Translations under genes and position numbers: made by a program
Source of the DNA: HyVt-560 sp964577195
Lineage (GTDB): Bacteria; Pseudomonadota; Gammaproteobacteria; UWMA-0217
Length of the DNA: 11,088 nucleotides
Reading direction: 5' to 3'
NCBI GenBank assembly: GCA_964577195.1
Contig: CAZNYF010000097.1
Coordinates: 1-11,088, forward strand
Part shown: positions 1 through 6,379 of the stretch, in pieces
Numbering within the stretch: position 1 is the first letter of the stretch
How the letters are laid out: every line of letters begins with the position of its first letter
The notes under the pieces: model-generated
Told to the model about the DNA's origin: nothing
What the model saw: only the letters and a program-made list of their open reading frames with translations
Databases searched by the model: none

Positions 1-3
1 AAC

Positions 4-1227
4 ATGCAAACCCGACTCACAGATGACTTCAAAAACACCCCTGTTGGCAAGCGTGCTGATGCCATTTTGCGATCCTGCGTGCATTGCGGCTTTTGCAACG
101 CTACCTGCCCCACCTACCTAATCAAAGGTGATGAGCTCGACGGTCCGCGTGGAAGAATTTATCTGATCAAACAGCTATTAGAAGGCAATTCCGTCAGCCA
201 AAACACCCAGCAGCACCTGGACCGTTGTCTTACCTGCCTCAACTGTGAAACCACTTGCCCCTCCGGCGTGCAATACCATAAACTTCTTGAAATTGGCCGT
301 GAGAAAATCGAGGCTCAAAACCACCGGTCGGCATGGGATAAGTTTCAGCGTTTTGCGATCAAGCAAGTATTTCCTTATCAAAAACGATTCTCTTTGATGA
401 TGGGGCTAGCACGCACCGCTCGACCTTTAATGCCGCCGAGTCTGAAATCAAAAATCAGCCCAAAACCGGTCAGTATTGCAAAACCTGCACTCACAACGCA
501 CAAAAGAAAAATGCTGCTACTCGACGGTTGCGTACAACCCGCATTACAGCCCAACATTAATCGATCAGCCATTAAAGTCTTTGACCACTTAGGCATCGAG
601 CTAAGCGCCATACCACAAGCAGGCTGCTGCGGCTCACTCAGCCACCACATGGCCGATACCCTGCAAAGCAAACGCTTCATGCGCAATAACATTGATGCCT
701 GGTGGCCAGCCATTGAAAAGGGTGCCGAGGCTATCGTCATCACCGCCAGTGGCTGCGGCACACACATTAAAGAATACGGAGATTTTTTTACCGATGAACC
801 CGCCTATGCAGACAAAGCTAAAAAAGTATCCGAACTCTGTAAAGACATCAGCGAAATATTAATCAGCGAAGACCTGTCTGCATACCGGCGAAAGAACACG
901 CAAAGAATCGTTTTCCATCCCCCCTGCACCTTGCAGCATGGACAGAAGATCACTGGTGTGGTGGAACAAATGCTCGAAGCAACCGGTTTCACTTTACTCC
1001 CGGTTACCGACCGCCACCTCTGCTGCGGCTCTGCCGGAACTTACTCGTTACTGCAACCAGAAATCTCAACGCAGCTACTCAAAAACAAACTCAGTAATCT
1101 GCAATCCAACCAACCCGAATTTATTGTCACTTCGAACATCGGCTGTCAGGAACACCTGGCCACTAAGTCAAACGTCCCCGTTATGCATTGGATAGAGTTA
1201 CTGGAAAGATCCGTTCCAAATAATTAG
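4..1227 (+). CDS. glcF: Glycolate oxidase iron-sulfur subunit GlcF
   Basis: GlcF is the electron-transfer subunit of the membrane-associated GlcDEF complex, which oxidises glycolate to glyoxylate and passes electrons towards quinone. The 407-residue length equals that of E. coli GlcF. Two ferredoxin-type [4Fe-4S] motifs are visible: C25-x2-C28-x2-C31-x3-C35 followed by P, and C75-x2-C78-x2-C81-x3-C85 followed by P. Two cysteine-rich CCG domains follow, with CCG at residues 208-210 and 340-342, as in the GlpC/HdrD-like family. The start is the first ATG, three bases into the window, so any ribosome site and the expected glcD and glcE genes lie outside. The family assignment is firm. A related lactate or glycerol-3-phosphate dehydrogenase subunit is possible but fits the length and motif arrangement less well. 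Confidence 0.93.
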   Translation: MQTRLTDDFKNTPVGKRADAILRSCVHCGFCNATCPTYLIKGDELDGPRGRIYLIKQLLEGNSVSQNTQQHLDRCLTCLNCETTCPSGVQYHKLLEIGREKIEAQNHRSAWDKFQRFAIKQVFPYQKRFSLMMGLARTARPLMPPSLKSKISPKPVSIAKPALTTHKRKMLLLDGCVQPALQPNINRSAIKVFDHLGIELSAIPQAGCCGSLSHHMADTLQSKRFMRNNIDAWWPAIEKGAEAIVITASGCGTHIKEYGDFFTDEPAYADKAKKVSELCKDISEILISEDLSAYRRKNTQRIVFHPPCTLQHGQKITGVVEQMLEATGFTLLPVTDRHLCCGSAGTYSLLQPEISTQLLKNKLSNLQSNQPEFIVTSNIGCQEHLATKSNVPVMHWIELLERSVPNN

Positions 1228-1257
1228 TACTCATCAATATAGTGTTGTTGGAGTACT
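1226..1257. other. Inverted repeat after glcF
   Basis: AGTACTC at 1226-1232 pairs perfectly with GAGTACT at 1251-1257 across an 18-base loop, beginning inside the glcF stop codon. No T-run follows, so it is not a convincing intrinsic terminator. It also overlaps the candidate channel promoter, so it could be an operator or a transcript-end hairpin, or chance. Confidence 0.3.
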
Positions 1258-1273
1258 GCTCTTTCCGTAAAAT
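1245..1273 (+). promoter_or_regulatory. Candidate sigma-70 promoter for the ion channel gene
   Basis: A TAAAAT -10 box (1268-1273, five of six consensus bases) stands 17 bases after TTGTTG (1245-1250, three of six). Transcription would start near 1280, leaving about 60 bases of leader before the ATG at 1341. The -35 box is weak, so this is a tentative call. Confidence 0.35.
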
Positions 1274-1340
1274 CCGGTGGGGCTTCATTTTTCTATACAG
1301 CTTGCGTATCCTTCTGCGTCGCATTAATACGGTTTTAAAT

Positions 1341-2138
1341 ATGTTAGAGCATTGGGGACAACAACTGGAAAGGCTCAAAGCCAACCGGTTTTTTGAATTC
1401 ACAGTCGTCGCTGTGATTGTTTTTGCGGCTTTACTCGCTGGCGCTCGTACCTACGACATTGACCCTTCCGTTCAGCAACTCATCAGTGTACTGGACATCG
1501 CGGTCACTGTCTTCTTTGTTGTCGAGCTAACGCTGCGGTTTCTAACTGAAAAAAATAAGCGCTCATTCCTGAAAGATGGCTGGAATGTGTTTGATACCGT
1601 CATTGTGTTCATTAGTCTGATCCCGCTCGGAAATTCAGACATGGTTATTGTGGGACGTTTACTACGAATATTTCGTGTCCTTAGAATGGTTTCCATTATT
1701 CCAGAGCTACGCATATTGCTAAATTCTCTAGCGAGGGCTTTGCCTCAACTGGGCTATATCGTATTACTGATGTTTATTATTTTTTATATTTACGCAGCGA
1801 TTGGCAGCACTTTATTTCATCAGATTAATCCACAGTTATGGGACGACATTTCGGTATCATTATTAACTTTGTTCCGCGTGATGACGTTCGAAGATTGGAC
1901 CGATGTGATGTATGAGACAATGGAAGTGCATCCTCTAAGTTGGATTTATTATCTAAGCTTTATTTTTCTTACCGCCTTTGCATTTTTAAACATGGTTATC
2001 GGCATTGTCGTCAACGTTATTGAGCAGGAAAGTCAAAAAGAGCGTGACGCAATTCTAGAACATTCGGGAGAGCCAACAATGCTGGAGTTACAAGCAGAAA
2101 TCAGGGAATTGAAAGTTCTCCTAGAGCGTAAACTTTGA
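1341..2138 (+). CDS. Voltage-gated-like cation channel (BacNav/ion_trans family)
   Basis: This is a single-domain six-helix channel subunit that would act as a homotetramer in the inner membrane. Hydrophobic segments fit S1 (about 18-37), S2 (50-69), S3 (81-96), S4 (104-124), S5 (134-158) and S6 (200-228). S4 has the voltage-sensor pattern of arginines at every third position: R106, R109, R112 and R115. S2 has acidic E62 and S3 has D85, typical gating-charge partners. The re-entrant pore loop carries the filter TFEDWTD (182-188), aligned with TLESWSM in NavAb. The charged tail (about 228-265) looks like the coiled coil that assembles bacterial sodium channels. I chose the ATG at 1341 (265 residues); the frame stays open upstream to a TTG at 1242, but that adds 33 residues that do not resemble the family. 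Ion selectivity is unknown; the acidic filter suggests calcium or mixed cations. Confidence 0.85.
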   Translation: MLEHWGQQLERLKANRFFEFTVVAVIVFAALLAGARTYDIDPSVQQLISVLDIAVTVFFVVELTLRFLTEKNKRSFLKDGWNVFDTVIVFISLIPLGNSDMVIVGRLLRIFRVLRMVSIIPELRILLNSLARALPQLGYIVLLMFIIFYIYAAIGSTLFHQINPQLWDDISVSLLTLFRVMTFEDWTDVMYETMEVHPLSWIYYLSFIFLTAFAFLNMVIGIVVNVIEQESQKERDAILEHSGEPTMLELQAEIRELKVLLERKL

Positions 2139-2184
2139 GTGTGTTTTTAACTGTTTATTGGTCTGTTTATGTTTTACTAGCGCC

Positions 2185-2946
2185 ATGAAAAACTCAGAAA
2201 AGATTCGAATAATCCTTGTTGAAACATCCCACCCTGGAAACATTGGTGCTGCTGCGAGGGCGATGAAAACGATGGGTTTAAGCCAGCTTTATCTAGTCAA
2301 TCCCAACCGCTACCCCAGCGCTGAAGCCACCGCTCGTAGCTCGGGAGCGGGTGATGTGCTGGCGAATGCTGTAGTGGTTGATTCCCTGCCGAAAGCGCTT
2401 GAAGGCTGTATTGATGTCTATGGCACCAGCGCCCGATTGCGCTCTAATCGCTGGCCAATTGTTGAGCCTTTTCAAGCAGCAGAGCAAATGGTTGAACGGG
2501 TTGAGCAAGGCACGATTGCCTGTGTCTTTGGACGCGAGAATTCGGGACTCAGTAACGATGAAATGGGTTATTGCCGAAGCTTGGTTCATATCCCGGTGAA
2601 CGCTGATTACAGCTCATTGAATCTGGCTTCGGCCGTGCAGATTATGGCTTACGAATTACGCCGACGATTTCTTGCTGACAATCCAGAACTGATATCCGCC
2701 AAGCCTGAATTACGCCAGGGGGAAGGTCTTGCGGCGGCTGAGGAGGTCGAGCGGTTTTATGTGCATCTTGAGCAAACGCTGTCTGATATCCAGTTTTTGG
2801 ATCCCACTAATCCGCGCCACTTGATGTCACGGTTGCGGCGTCTTTTTAACCGCTGCCAGCTCACTGAGGTGGAAACCAGAATCCTTCGTGGGATGCTCAC
2901 GGCAGTCAATATAAAAGTGAAACAAGAGACTGATTCAAAAGGTTAA
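2185..2946 (+). CDS. trmJ: tRNA (cytidine/uridine-32-2'-O)-methyltransferase TrmJ
   Basis: TrmJ is a SPOUT-class enzyme that uses S-adenosylmethionine to methylate the ribose 2'-OH of nucleotide 32 in the anticodon loop of several tRNAs. The 253-residue protein is close to the 246 of E. coli TrmJ. Visible SPOUT motifs are HPGNIGAAARAMKTMG (16-31), FGRENSGLSNDE (115-126) and the knot-forming IPVNADYSSLNLASAVQI (136-153). The C-terminal 90 residues are the helical extension typical of TrmJ. I start at ATG 2185, since the frame-extending TTG at 2158 adds nine unlikely residues; no strong Shine-Dalgarno sequence is seen for either. It follows the channel gene by 46 bases. In many gammaproteobacteria trmJ precedes iscR; here cysE lies between trmJ and the iscR-like gene. 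Confidence 0.93.
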   Translation: MKNSEKIRIILVETSHPGNIGAAARAMKTMGLSQLYLVNPNRYPSAEATARSSGAGDVLANAVVVDSLPKALEGCIDVYGTSARLRSNRWPIVEPFQAAEQMVERVEQGTIACVFGRENSGLSNDEMGYCRSLVHIPVNADYSSLNLASAVQIMAYELRRRFLADNPELISAKPELRQGEGLAAAEEVERFYVHLEQTLSDIQFLDPTNPRHLMSRLRRLFNRCQLTEVETRILRGMLTAVNIKVKQETDSKG

Positions 2947-3011
2947 TTGTTGATTCTCACTATCAGTCTTACAATACAGTTATAAGTATGATCATTCAGG
3001 ATAATTAAGTC
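2947..3011 (+). promoter_or_regulatory. trmJ-cysE intergenic control region
   Basis: This A+T-rich 65-base gap probably holds a promoter for cysE. Possible -10 boxes are TACAAT (2970-2975) and TATAAG (2981-2986), but neither has a good -35 at proper spacing. The dyad ACTATCAGT lies at 2959-2967 and a perfect palindrome ATGATCAT at 2988-2995. AGGA at 2998-3001 is a usable ribosome site, 10 bases before the cysE ATG. No classical IscR type 1 or type 2 site was recognised by eye. Confidence 0.35.
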
Positions 3012-3815
3012 ATGTTTGCAAAACTCAGGCAAGACATTCACTGTGTGCTTGAACGCGACCCTGCTGCGCGTAATACCTTTGAAGTTTTGACCACCTACCC
3101 CGGTGTGTGGGCAGTGATAATTCATCGGCTTTCTCACTGGCTTTGGAATGCCAGGCTCAAATGGATCGCTCGTGTTATCTCGACTTTTTCACGCTGGATC
3201 ACTGGCATCGAGATTCATCCTGGTGCAAAAATTGGCTGCGGTTTTTTCATTGATCACGGTATGGGTGTGGTAATAGGTGAAACCGCCGAAGTCGGTGATG
3301 ATTGCACGCTTTACCATGGTGTTACATTAGGTGGCACCAGCTGGAACAAAGGCAAACGTCACCCTACGCTGGGTAATGATGTTGTTGTTGGCGCGGGTGC
3401 AAAAGTGCTGGGGCCGATCATGATCAACAACGGTGCCAGGATCGGTTCTAATGCGGTGGTGGTTAAAGAGGTGCCTGCGGGTGCGACTGTGGTGGGTATT
3501 CCTGGCCATATTGTCGGATCGCCGCCCTCGCCTGATGATACTACTGCTCAGATCGCCTATGCGAAAAAAATCGGCTTTGATGCCTATGGCGCAACCCAGG
3601 ATCTCCCTGACCCAGTTGCAAATGCAATGCATGCCCTAGTTTCGCATATTAAGCTCATGGACGAACGTGTTGGACAATTATCACACGTTGTACATGACAT
3701 GGGGGGTGAAGTACCCGATGATGATTTACCGGAAATTGACGCGGGTGATCTCGCCCCGTTAAATGACCAGAACCCGGCGTTCAAACAAACAACACGTGGT
3801 GAGCAAATACCATGA
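3012..3815 (+). CDS. cysE: Serine O-acetyltransferase CysE
   Basis: CysE transfers an acetyl group from acetyl-CoA to L-serine, giving O-acetylserine, the carbon skeleton for cysteine synthesis. A helical N-terminal region (about 1-65) precedes a left-handed beta-helix built of hexapeptide repeats (about 66-165). The catalytic histidine fits H82 in the D81-H82-G segment, matching H158 of E. coli CysE; E67 stands where E. coli has D143, and H118 in RHP matches H193. GETA (89-92) and VTLGGT (104-109) are also typical. The C-terminal 100 residues form an acidic, probably flexible extension whose role in cysteine feedback cannot be judged by eye. At 267 residues it is close to the 273 of E. coli. 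Its stop codon overlaps the next start in ATGA, implying coupled expression with the Rrf2 regulator. Confidence 0.94.
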   Translation: MFAKLRQDIHCVLERDPAARNTFEVLTTYPGVWAVIIHRLSHWLWNARLKWIARVISTFSRWITGIEIHPGAKIGCGFFIDHGMGVVIGETAEVGDDCTLYHGVTLGGTSWNKGKRHPTLGNDVVVGAGAKVLGPIMINNGARIGSNAVVVKEVPAGATVVGIPGHIVGSPPSPDDTTAQIAYAKKIGFDAYGATQDLPDPVANAMHALVSHIKLMDERVGQLSHVVHDMGGEVPDDDLPEIDAGDLAPLNDQNPAFKQTTRGEQIP

Positions 3816-4276
3816 ACTTAACGGCAAAAGGCCGCTACGCAGTGACAGCAATGCTCGATCTGGCGCTGCATTCTGATATCGGCACCATCCCGTTGAGTGA
3901 TATTGTCGAAAGACAAAGCATCTCGCAATCCTATCTTGAGCAGCTTTTTTCCAAACTTCGTAGAGCTAACCTGGTAAATAGTATTCGCGGCCCCGGTGGA
4001 GGCTATACCCTGACTCGTCCGGCCGCTGAAATCTCGGTTGCCGATATTATTGATGCAGTGGATGTCATTACGGATTATCACCACTGCGAGGAAACCTCTA
4101 GCGCCGATAGTCCCTGCCTTGCCAGTGATTTATGGTACAAGCTCAGTGATGAGATCCGAGATTTTCTCTCGCACACTTCGCTTTGGGATTTGATGCAACG
4201 CGAGGGCATTCAGGCGGTGGCATTACGACAAAACCAGTATCAGGCAGAAAAAATACAGTTTTATCCACTAAACTAA
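3812..4276 (+). CDS. Rrf2/IscR-family transcriptional regulator with incomplete Fe-S ligand set
   Basis: This 154-residue protein matches IscR without gaps over the N-terminal winged-helix domain: the MNLTAKGRYAVTAMLDLAL start, the YLEQLF recognition helix (41-46, including E43) and the wing RGPGGGY (59-65). Rrf2 proteins are dimeric cytoplasmic regulators, and IscR senses Fe-S status through a [2Fe-2S] cluster held by C92, C98, C104 and H107 in E. coli. Here C92 and C102 match the first and third cysteines, but the intervening loop is two residues shorter and lacks the second cysteine, and S105 stands where the histidine should be. H90 and H91 beside C92 could serve instead. The gene overlaps cysE by four bases and is not followed by iscS. 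It may be a true IscR with altered ligation, a clusterless form, or a cysteine regulator analogous to CymR; I therefore give no symbol. Confidence 0.85.
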   Translation: MNLTAKGRYAVTAMLDLALHSDIGTIPLSDIVERQSISQSYLEQLFSKLRRANLVNSIRGPGGGYTLTRPAAEISVADIIDAVDVITDYHHCEETSSADSPCLASDLWYKLSDEIRDFLSHTSLWDLMQREGIQAVALRQNQYQAEKIQFYPLN

Positions 4277-4279
4277 TCT

Positions 4280-4288
4280 ACTATCAGT
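4280..4288. promoter_or_regulatory. Shared dyad ACTATCAGT (second copy)
   Basis: The 9-base sequence ACTATCAGT, with ACT and AGT inverted around ATC, is identical to the copy at 2959-2967 before cysE. Here it widens to the dyad TACT-ATC-AGTA (4279-4289). It lies 25 bases before the DUF2892 start. A role as an operator for the Rrf2 protein is inference only. Confidence 0.25.
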
Positions 4289-4313
4289 AACTTAACATTC
4301 TCTGGAGATAATC

Positions 4314-4514
4314 ATGGCTCATAACGTAGGTAACACTGACCGAATGATTCGTTTCATTGCTGGCCTGGTCATTATGATCATTGGCTTAGTGAATCACAGC
4401 TGGTGGGGCTTGATCGGACTCATTCCGATTGCAACGGGGTTATACAGAAGCTGCCCCGCTTATTCGATACTGGGCACAAATACCTGCCGCACTGAAGAAT
4501 CCGTATCATCGTAA
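4314..4514 (+). CDS. DUF2892 (YgaP-like) small inner-membrane protein
   Basis: This 66-residue protein belongs to the DUF2892 family, whose role is not firmly known; in E. coli YgaP the same membrane region is joined to a rhodanese (sulfurtransferase) domain. The N-terminal motif NVGNTDRMIRFIAG (4-17) and the C-terminal CPAYSILGTNTC (46-57) are family hallmarks. Two short hydrophobic stretches (about 11-26 and 29-44) suggest a membrane hairpin. C46 and C57 are the only cysteines. The start has a good ribosome site, GGAGA at 4304-4308. It follows the Rrf2 regulator by 37 bases, so it may share its transcript or its control; a link to sulfur or redox handling is suggested by context only. Confidence 0.85.
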   Translation: MAHNVGNTDRMIRFIAGLVIMIIGLVNHSWWGLIGLIPIATGLYRSCPAYSILGTNTCRTEESVSS

Positions 4515-4521
4515 AGAACCG

Positions 4522-4542
4522 TCACAGCGGTAATAGCTGTGA
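4522..4542. other. Stem-loop after the DUF2892 gene
   Basis: TCACAGC (4522-4528) and GCTGTGA (4536-4542) form a perfect 7-base stem with a 7-base loop, just after the stop codon. The following bases are not a T-run, so this is at best a weak terminator or a transcript-stabilising hairpin. Confidence 0.4.
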
Positions 4543-4611
4543 TATTCTTGGTGCCTGAGGACTGTTTTACCTGCCAATCAAAACAGCACGACGCCGGGCT
4601 AAACCAATAAC

Positions 4612-5007
4612 ATGTTCAAACGCATTTTAACTGCTATATTTCCACCCGTTGCTGTCTGTCGATACGGCTGTATCAACAGCTGTACATTGCCGATTACCGG
4701 GTTTTGGATTGGTGGGCTGGTGTTACTCGGATATTTCCTGTTTAGTGGACACAGCATTGCTAATGAATTGATCAAATACGGTAGCTTGGCAGGCGGACTG
4801 AGCCTACTGGCAATTGCATTTATTTGGGCACAATCCATCATCGCACAGGTCAGTCAAGGCAAATGCTCTAATTCCGACCTATCGAGCAGCGATATTAGCA
4901 GCCGTGGAGCCATGTGCCGGCCTATCCCGCGCGCCAACACCACACACAGCGTCGCCTCAACTAATGACGATCCATTGGCTGAAGTGGAAAAAGCCAGAAA
5001 CCTTTAA
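4612..5007 (+). CDS. Hypothetical small membrane protein with clustered cysteines
   Basis: I do not recognise a named family. The 131-residue protein has two hydrophobic stretches that fit membrane helices (about 28-45 and 58-80), separated by a short polar loop. Before the first helix three cysteines are spaced C16-x3-C20-x3-C24 and followed by a proline, which looks like a conserved metal- or thiol-related motif; C85 and C102 lie in the polar tail. That tail (81-131) is rich in S, N and D and probably disordered. The ATG at 4612 has no strong ribosome site. It ends 14 bases before miaB in the same direction, so co-transcription with miaB is likely. Its length, membrane segments and position make it a believable gene rather than a random frame. 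Confidence 0.65.
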   Translation: MFKRILTAIFPPVAVCRYGCINSCTLPITGFWIGGLVLLGYFLFSGHSIANELIKYGSLAGGLSLLAIAFIWAQSIIAQVSQGKCSNSDLSSSDISSRGAMCRPIPRANTTHSVASTNDDPLAEVEKARNL

Positions 5008-5021
5008 TCGATATCCCTCTT

Positions 5022-6374
5022 ATGTCCGGTAAAGTCTTTATTCAAACGCATGGCTGTCAGATGAATGAATATGATTCATCCAAGATGCTGGATGTATTGC
5101 GTTCTGACCTCAACATGCAAGTCACAAATTCTGAAGAAGAAGCAGATCTGCTGCTGCTCAATACCTGCTCGATTCGCGAAAAAGCTCAGGAAAAGGTATT
5201 TTCCCAGCTGGGTCGCTGGCGCAAATTAAAATTAAAGAAACCCGAATTAATAATCGGTGTGGGCGGTTGCGTCGCCAGTCAGGAAGGCGCAGCACTCAAG
5301 CAACGCGCACCTTATGTGGATGTCGTTTTTGGTCCGCAAACGCTGCATCGACTGCCGGAAATGGTGCGCAACGTAAAATCCAAAAAAGGCTCTGTAATCG
5401 ATATTTCTTTCCCTGAGATCGAAAAATTTGATCATCTACCCAAGCCACAAACAGAGGGTGTTTCAGCCTTTGTCTCTGTGATGGAAGGGTGCAGCAAATA
5501 TTGCTCCTTTTGTGTTGTTCCTTATACCCGTGGCGAAGAATTCAGTCGTCCGTTTGATGATGTAATTGCGGAAATCGCTGTGCTGGCTGAGCAAGGAGTT
5601 CGCGAGGTCAATTTACTCGGACAAAATGTGAACGCCTATCGCGGGGAAATGCACGATGGCGAGACAGCAGATCTGGCATTACTGATTCACTACGTTGCTG
5701 CGATTGAGGGTATCGACAGAATTCGCTTCACTACCTCACATCCGGTTGAGTTTTCTGATTCGTTAATCGAAGCCTTTGCCAATGTACCGGAGCTGGTTAA
5801 CCACCTGCATTTACCCGTCCAAAGTGGCGCTGACCGTATTCTGGCGTTAATGAAACGCGGCCATACCGTACTGGAATACAAATCGAAAATTCGCCGCTTG
5901 CGTGAAGCTCGGCCAGATATCAGTTTATCCTCCGACTTTATTATTGGTTTTCCCGGCGAAACCGATGAAGATTTTGAACAAACCATGAATTTAATCGAGA
6001 CATTAGGTTTTGATCATTCGTTCAGCTTTATCTACAGCGCCCGGCCGGGAACACCTGCCGCATCGCTACCCGATGATGTGCCACTCGAAACCAAAAAAGC
6101 CCGGCTTAAAAAGCTACAAAAAAGAATTGTCGAGATGGCAAGCGTCATCAGCCAGTCAATGCTTGGTTCCACTCAGACAGTGTTGGTCGAACGACCTTCG
6201 CGTCAGGATTCCAGCGTAATGGCAGGCAGAACGGAAAACAACCGAGTCGTGAATTTCGCAGCTAATGCCAGCTTAATCGGTGAATTTGTCGATGTTTTAA
6301 TCACAGAAGCCTTACCCAACTCTCTGCGCGGAAAGCTGATTTCTCATCCTGATCAACTTCAGAAGACTGGATAA
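5022..6374 (+). CDS. miaB: tRNA-2-methylthio-N6-dimethylallyladenosine synthase MiaB
   Basis: MiaB is a radical-SAM methylthiotransferase that converts i6A37 to ms2i6A37 in tRNAs reading codons that start with U. The N-terminal domain (about 1-125) has C12, C49 and C83, ligands of the auxiliary [4Fe-4S] cluster that takes part in sulfur insertion. The radical-SAM motif is C157-x3-C161-x2-C164, holding the cluster that cleaves S-adenosylmethionine. The last 70 residues or so fit the TRAM RNA-binding domain. At 450 residues it lies in the normal family range, and all six cluster cysteines are present. The ATG at 5022 gives the canonical start with HGCQMN shortly after it. miaB leads the block miaB-phoH-ybeY-corC, an order found widely in gammaproteobacteria. 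Confidence 0.96.
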   Translation: MSGKVFIQTHGCQMNEYDSSKMLDVLRSDLNMQVTNSEEEADLLLLNTCSIREKAQEKVFSQLGRWRKLKLKKPELIIGVGGCVASQEGAALKQRAPYVDVVFGPQTLHRLPEMVRNVKSKKGSVIDISFPEIEKFDHLPKPQTEGVSAFVSVMEGCSKYCSFCVVPYTRGEEFSRPFDDVIAEIAVLAEQGVREVNLLGQNVNAYRGEMHDGETADLALLIHYVAAIEGIDRIRFTTSHPVEFSDSLIEAFANVPELVNHLHLPVQSGADRILALMKRGHTVLEYKSKIRRLREARPDISLSSDFIIGFPGETDEDFEQTMNLIETLGFDHSFSFIYSARPGTPAASLPDDVPLETKKARLKKLQKRIVEMASVISQSMLGSTQTVLVERPSRQDSSVMAGRTENNRVVNFAANASLIGEFVDVLITEALPNSLRGKLISHPDQLQKTG

Positions 6375-6379
6375 AACTT

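Noticed and set aside
378..767. 129-codon open frame opposite glcF
   Set aside because: It lies wholly within a well-identified gene, has no family resemblance, and is explained by the codon pattern of glcF.
1242..1340. Upstream extension of the ion channel gene from a TTG at 1242
   Set aside because: The added 33 residues do not resemble the start of this channel family, and the stretch contains the likely promoter; ATG 1341 gives a normal N-terminus.
4522..4542. CRP-like site
   Set aside because: The TCACA and TGTGA words are in the reverse order to a CRP site, so the sequence is better read as a hairpin.
4814..5032. 72-codon frame overlapping the end of the membrane protein gene and the start of miaB
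   Set aside because: It overlaps both neighbours in another frame and encodes no recognisable motif; the 131-residue frame has clear membrane segments.
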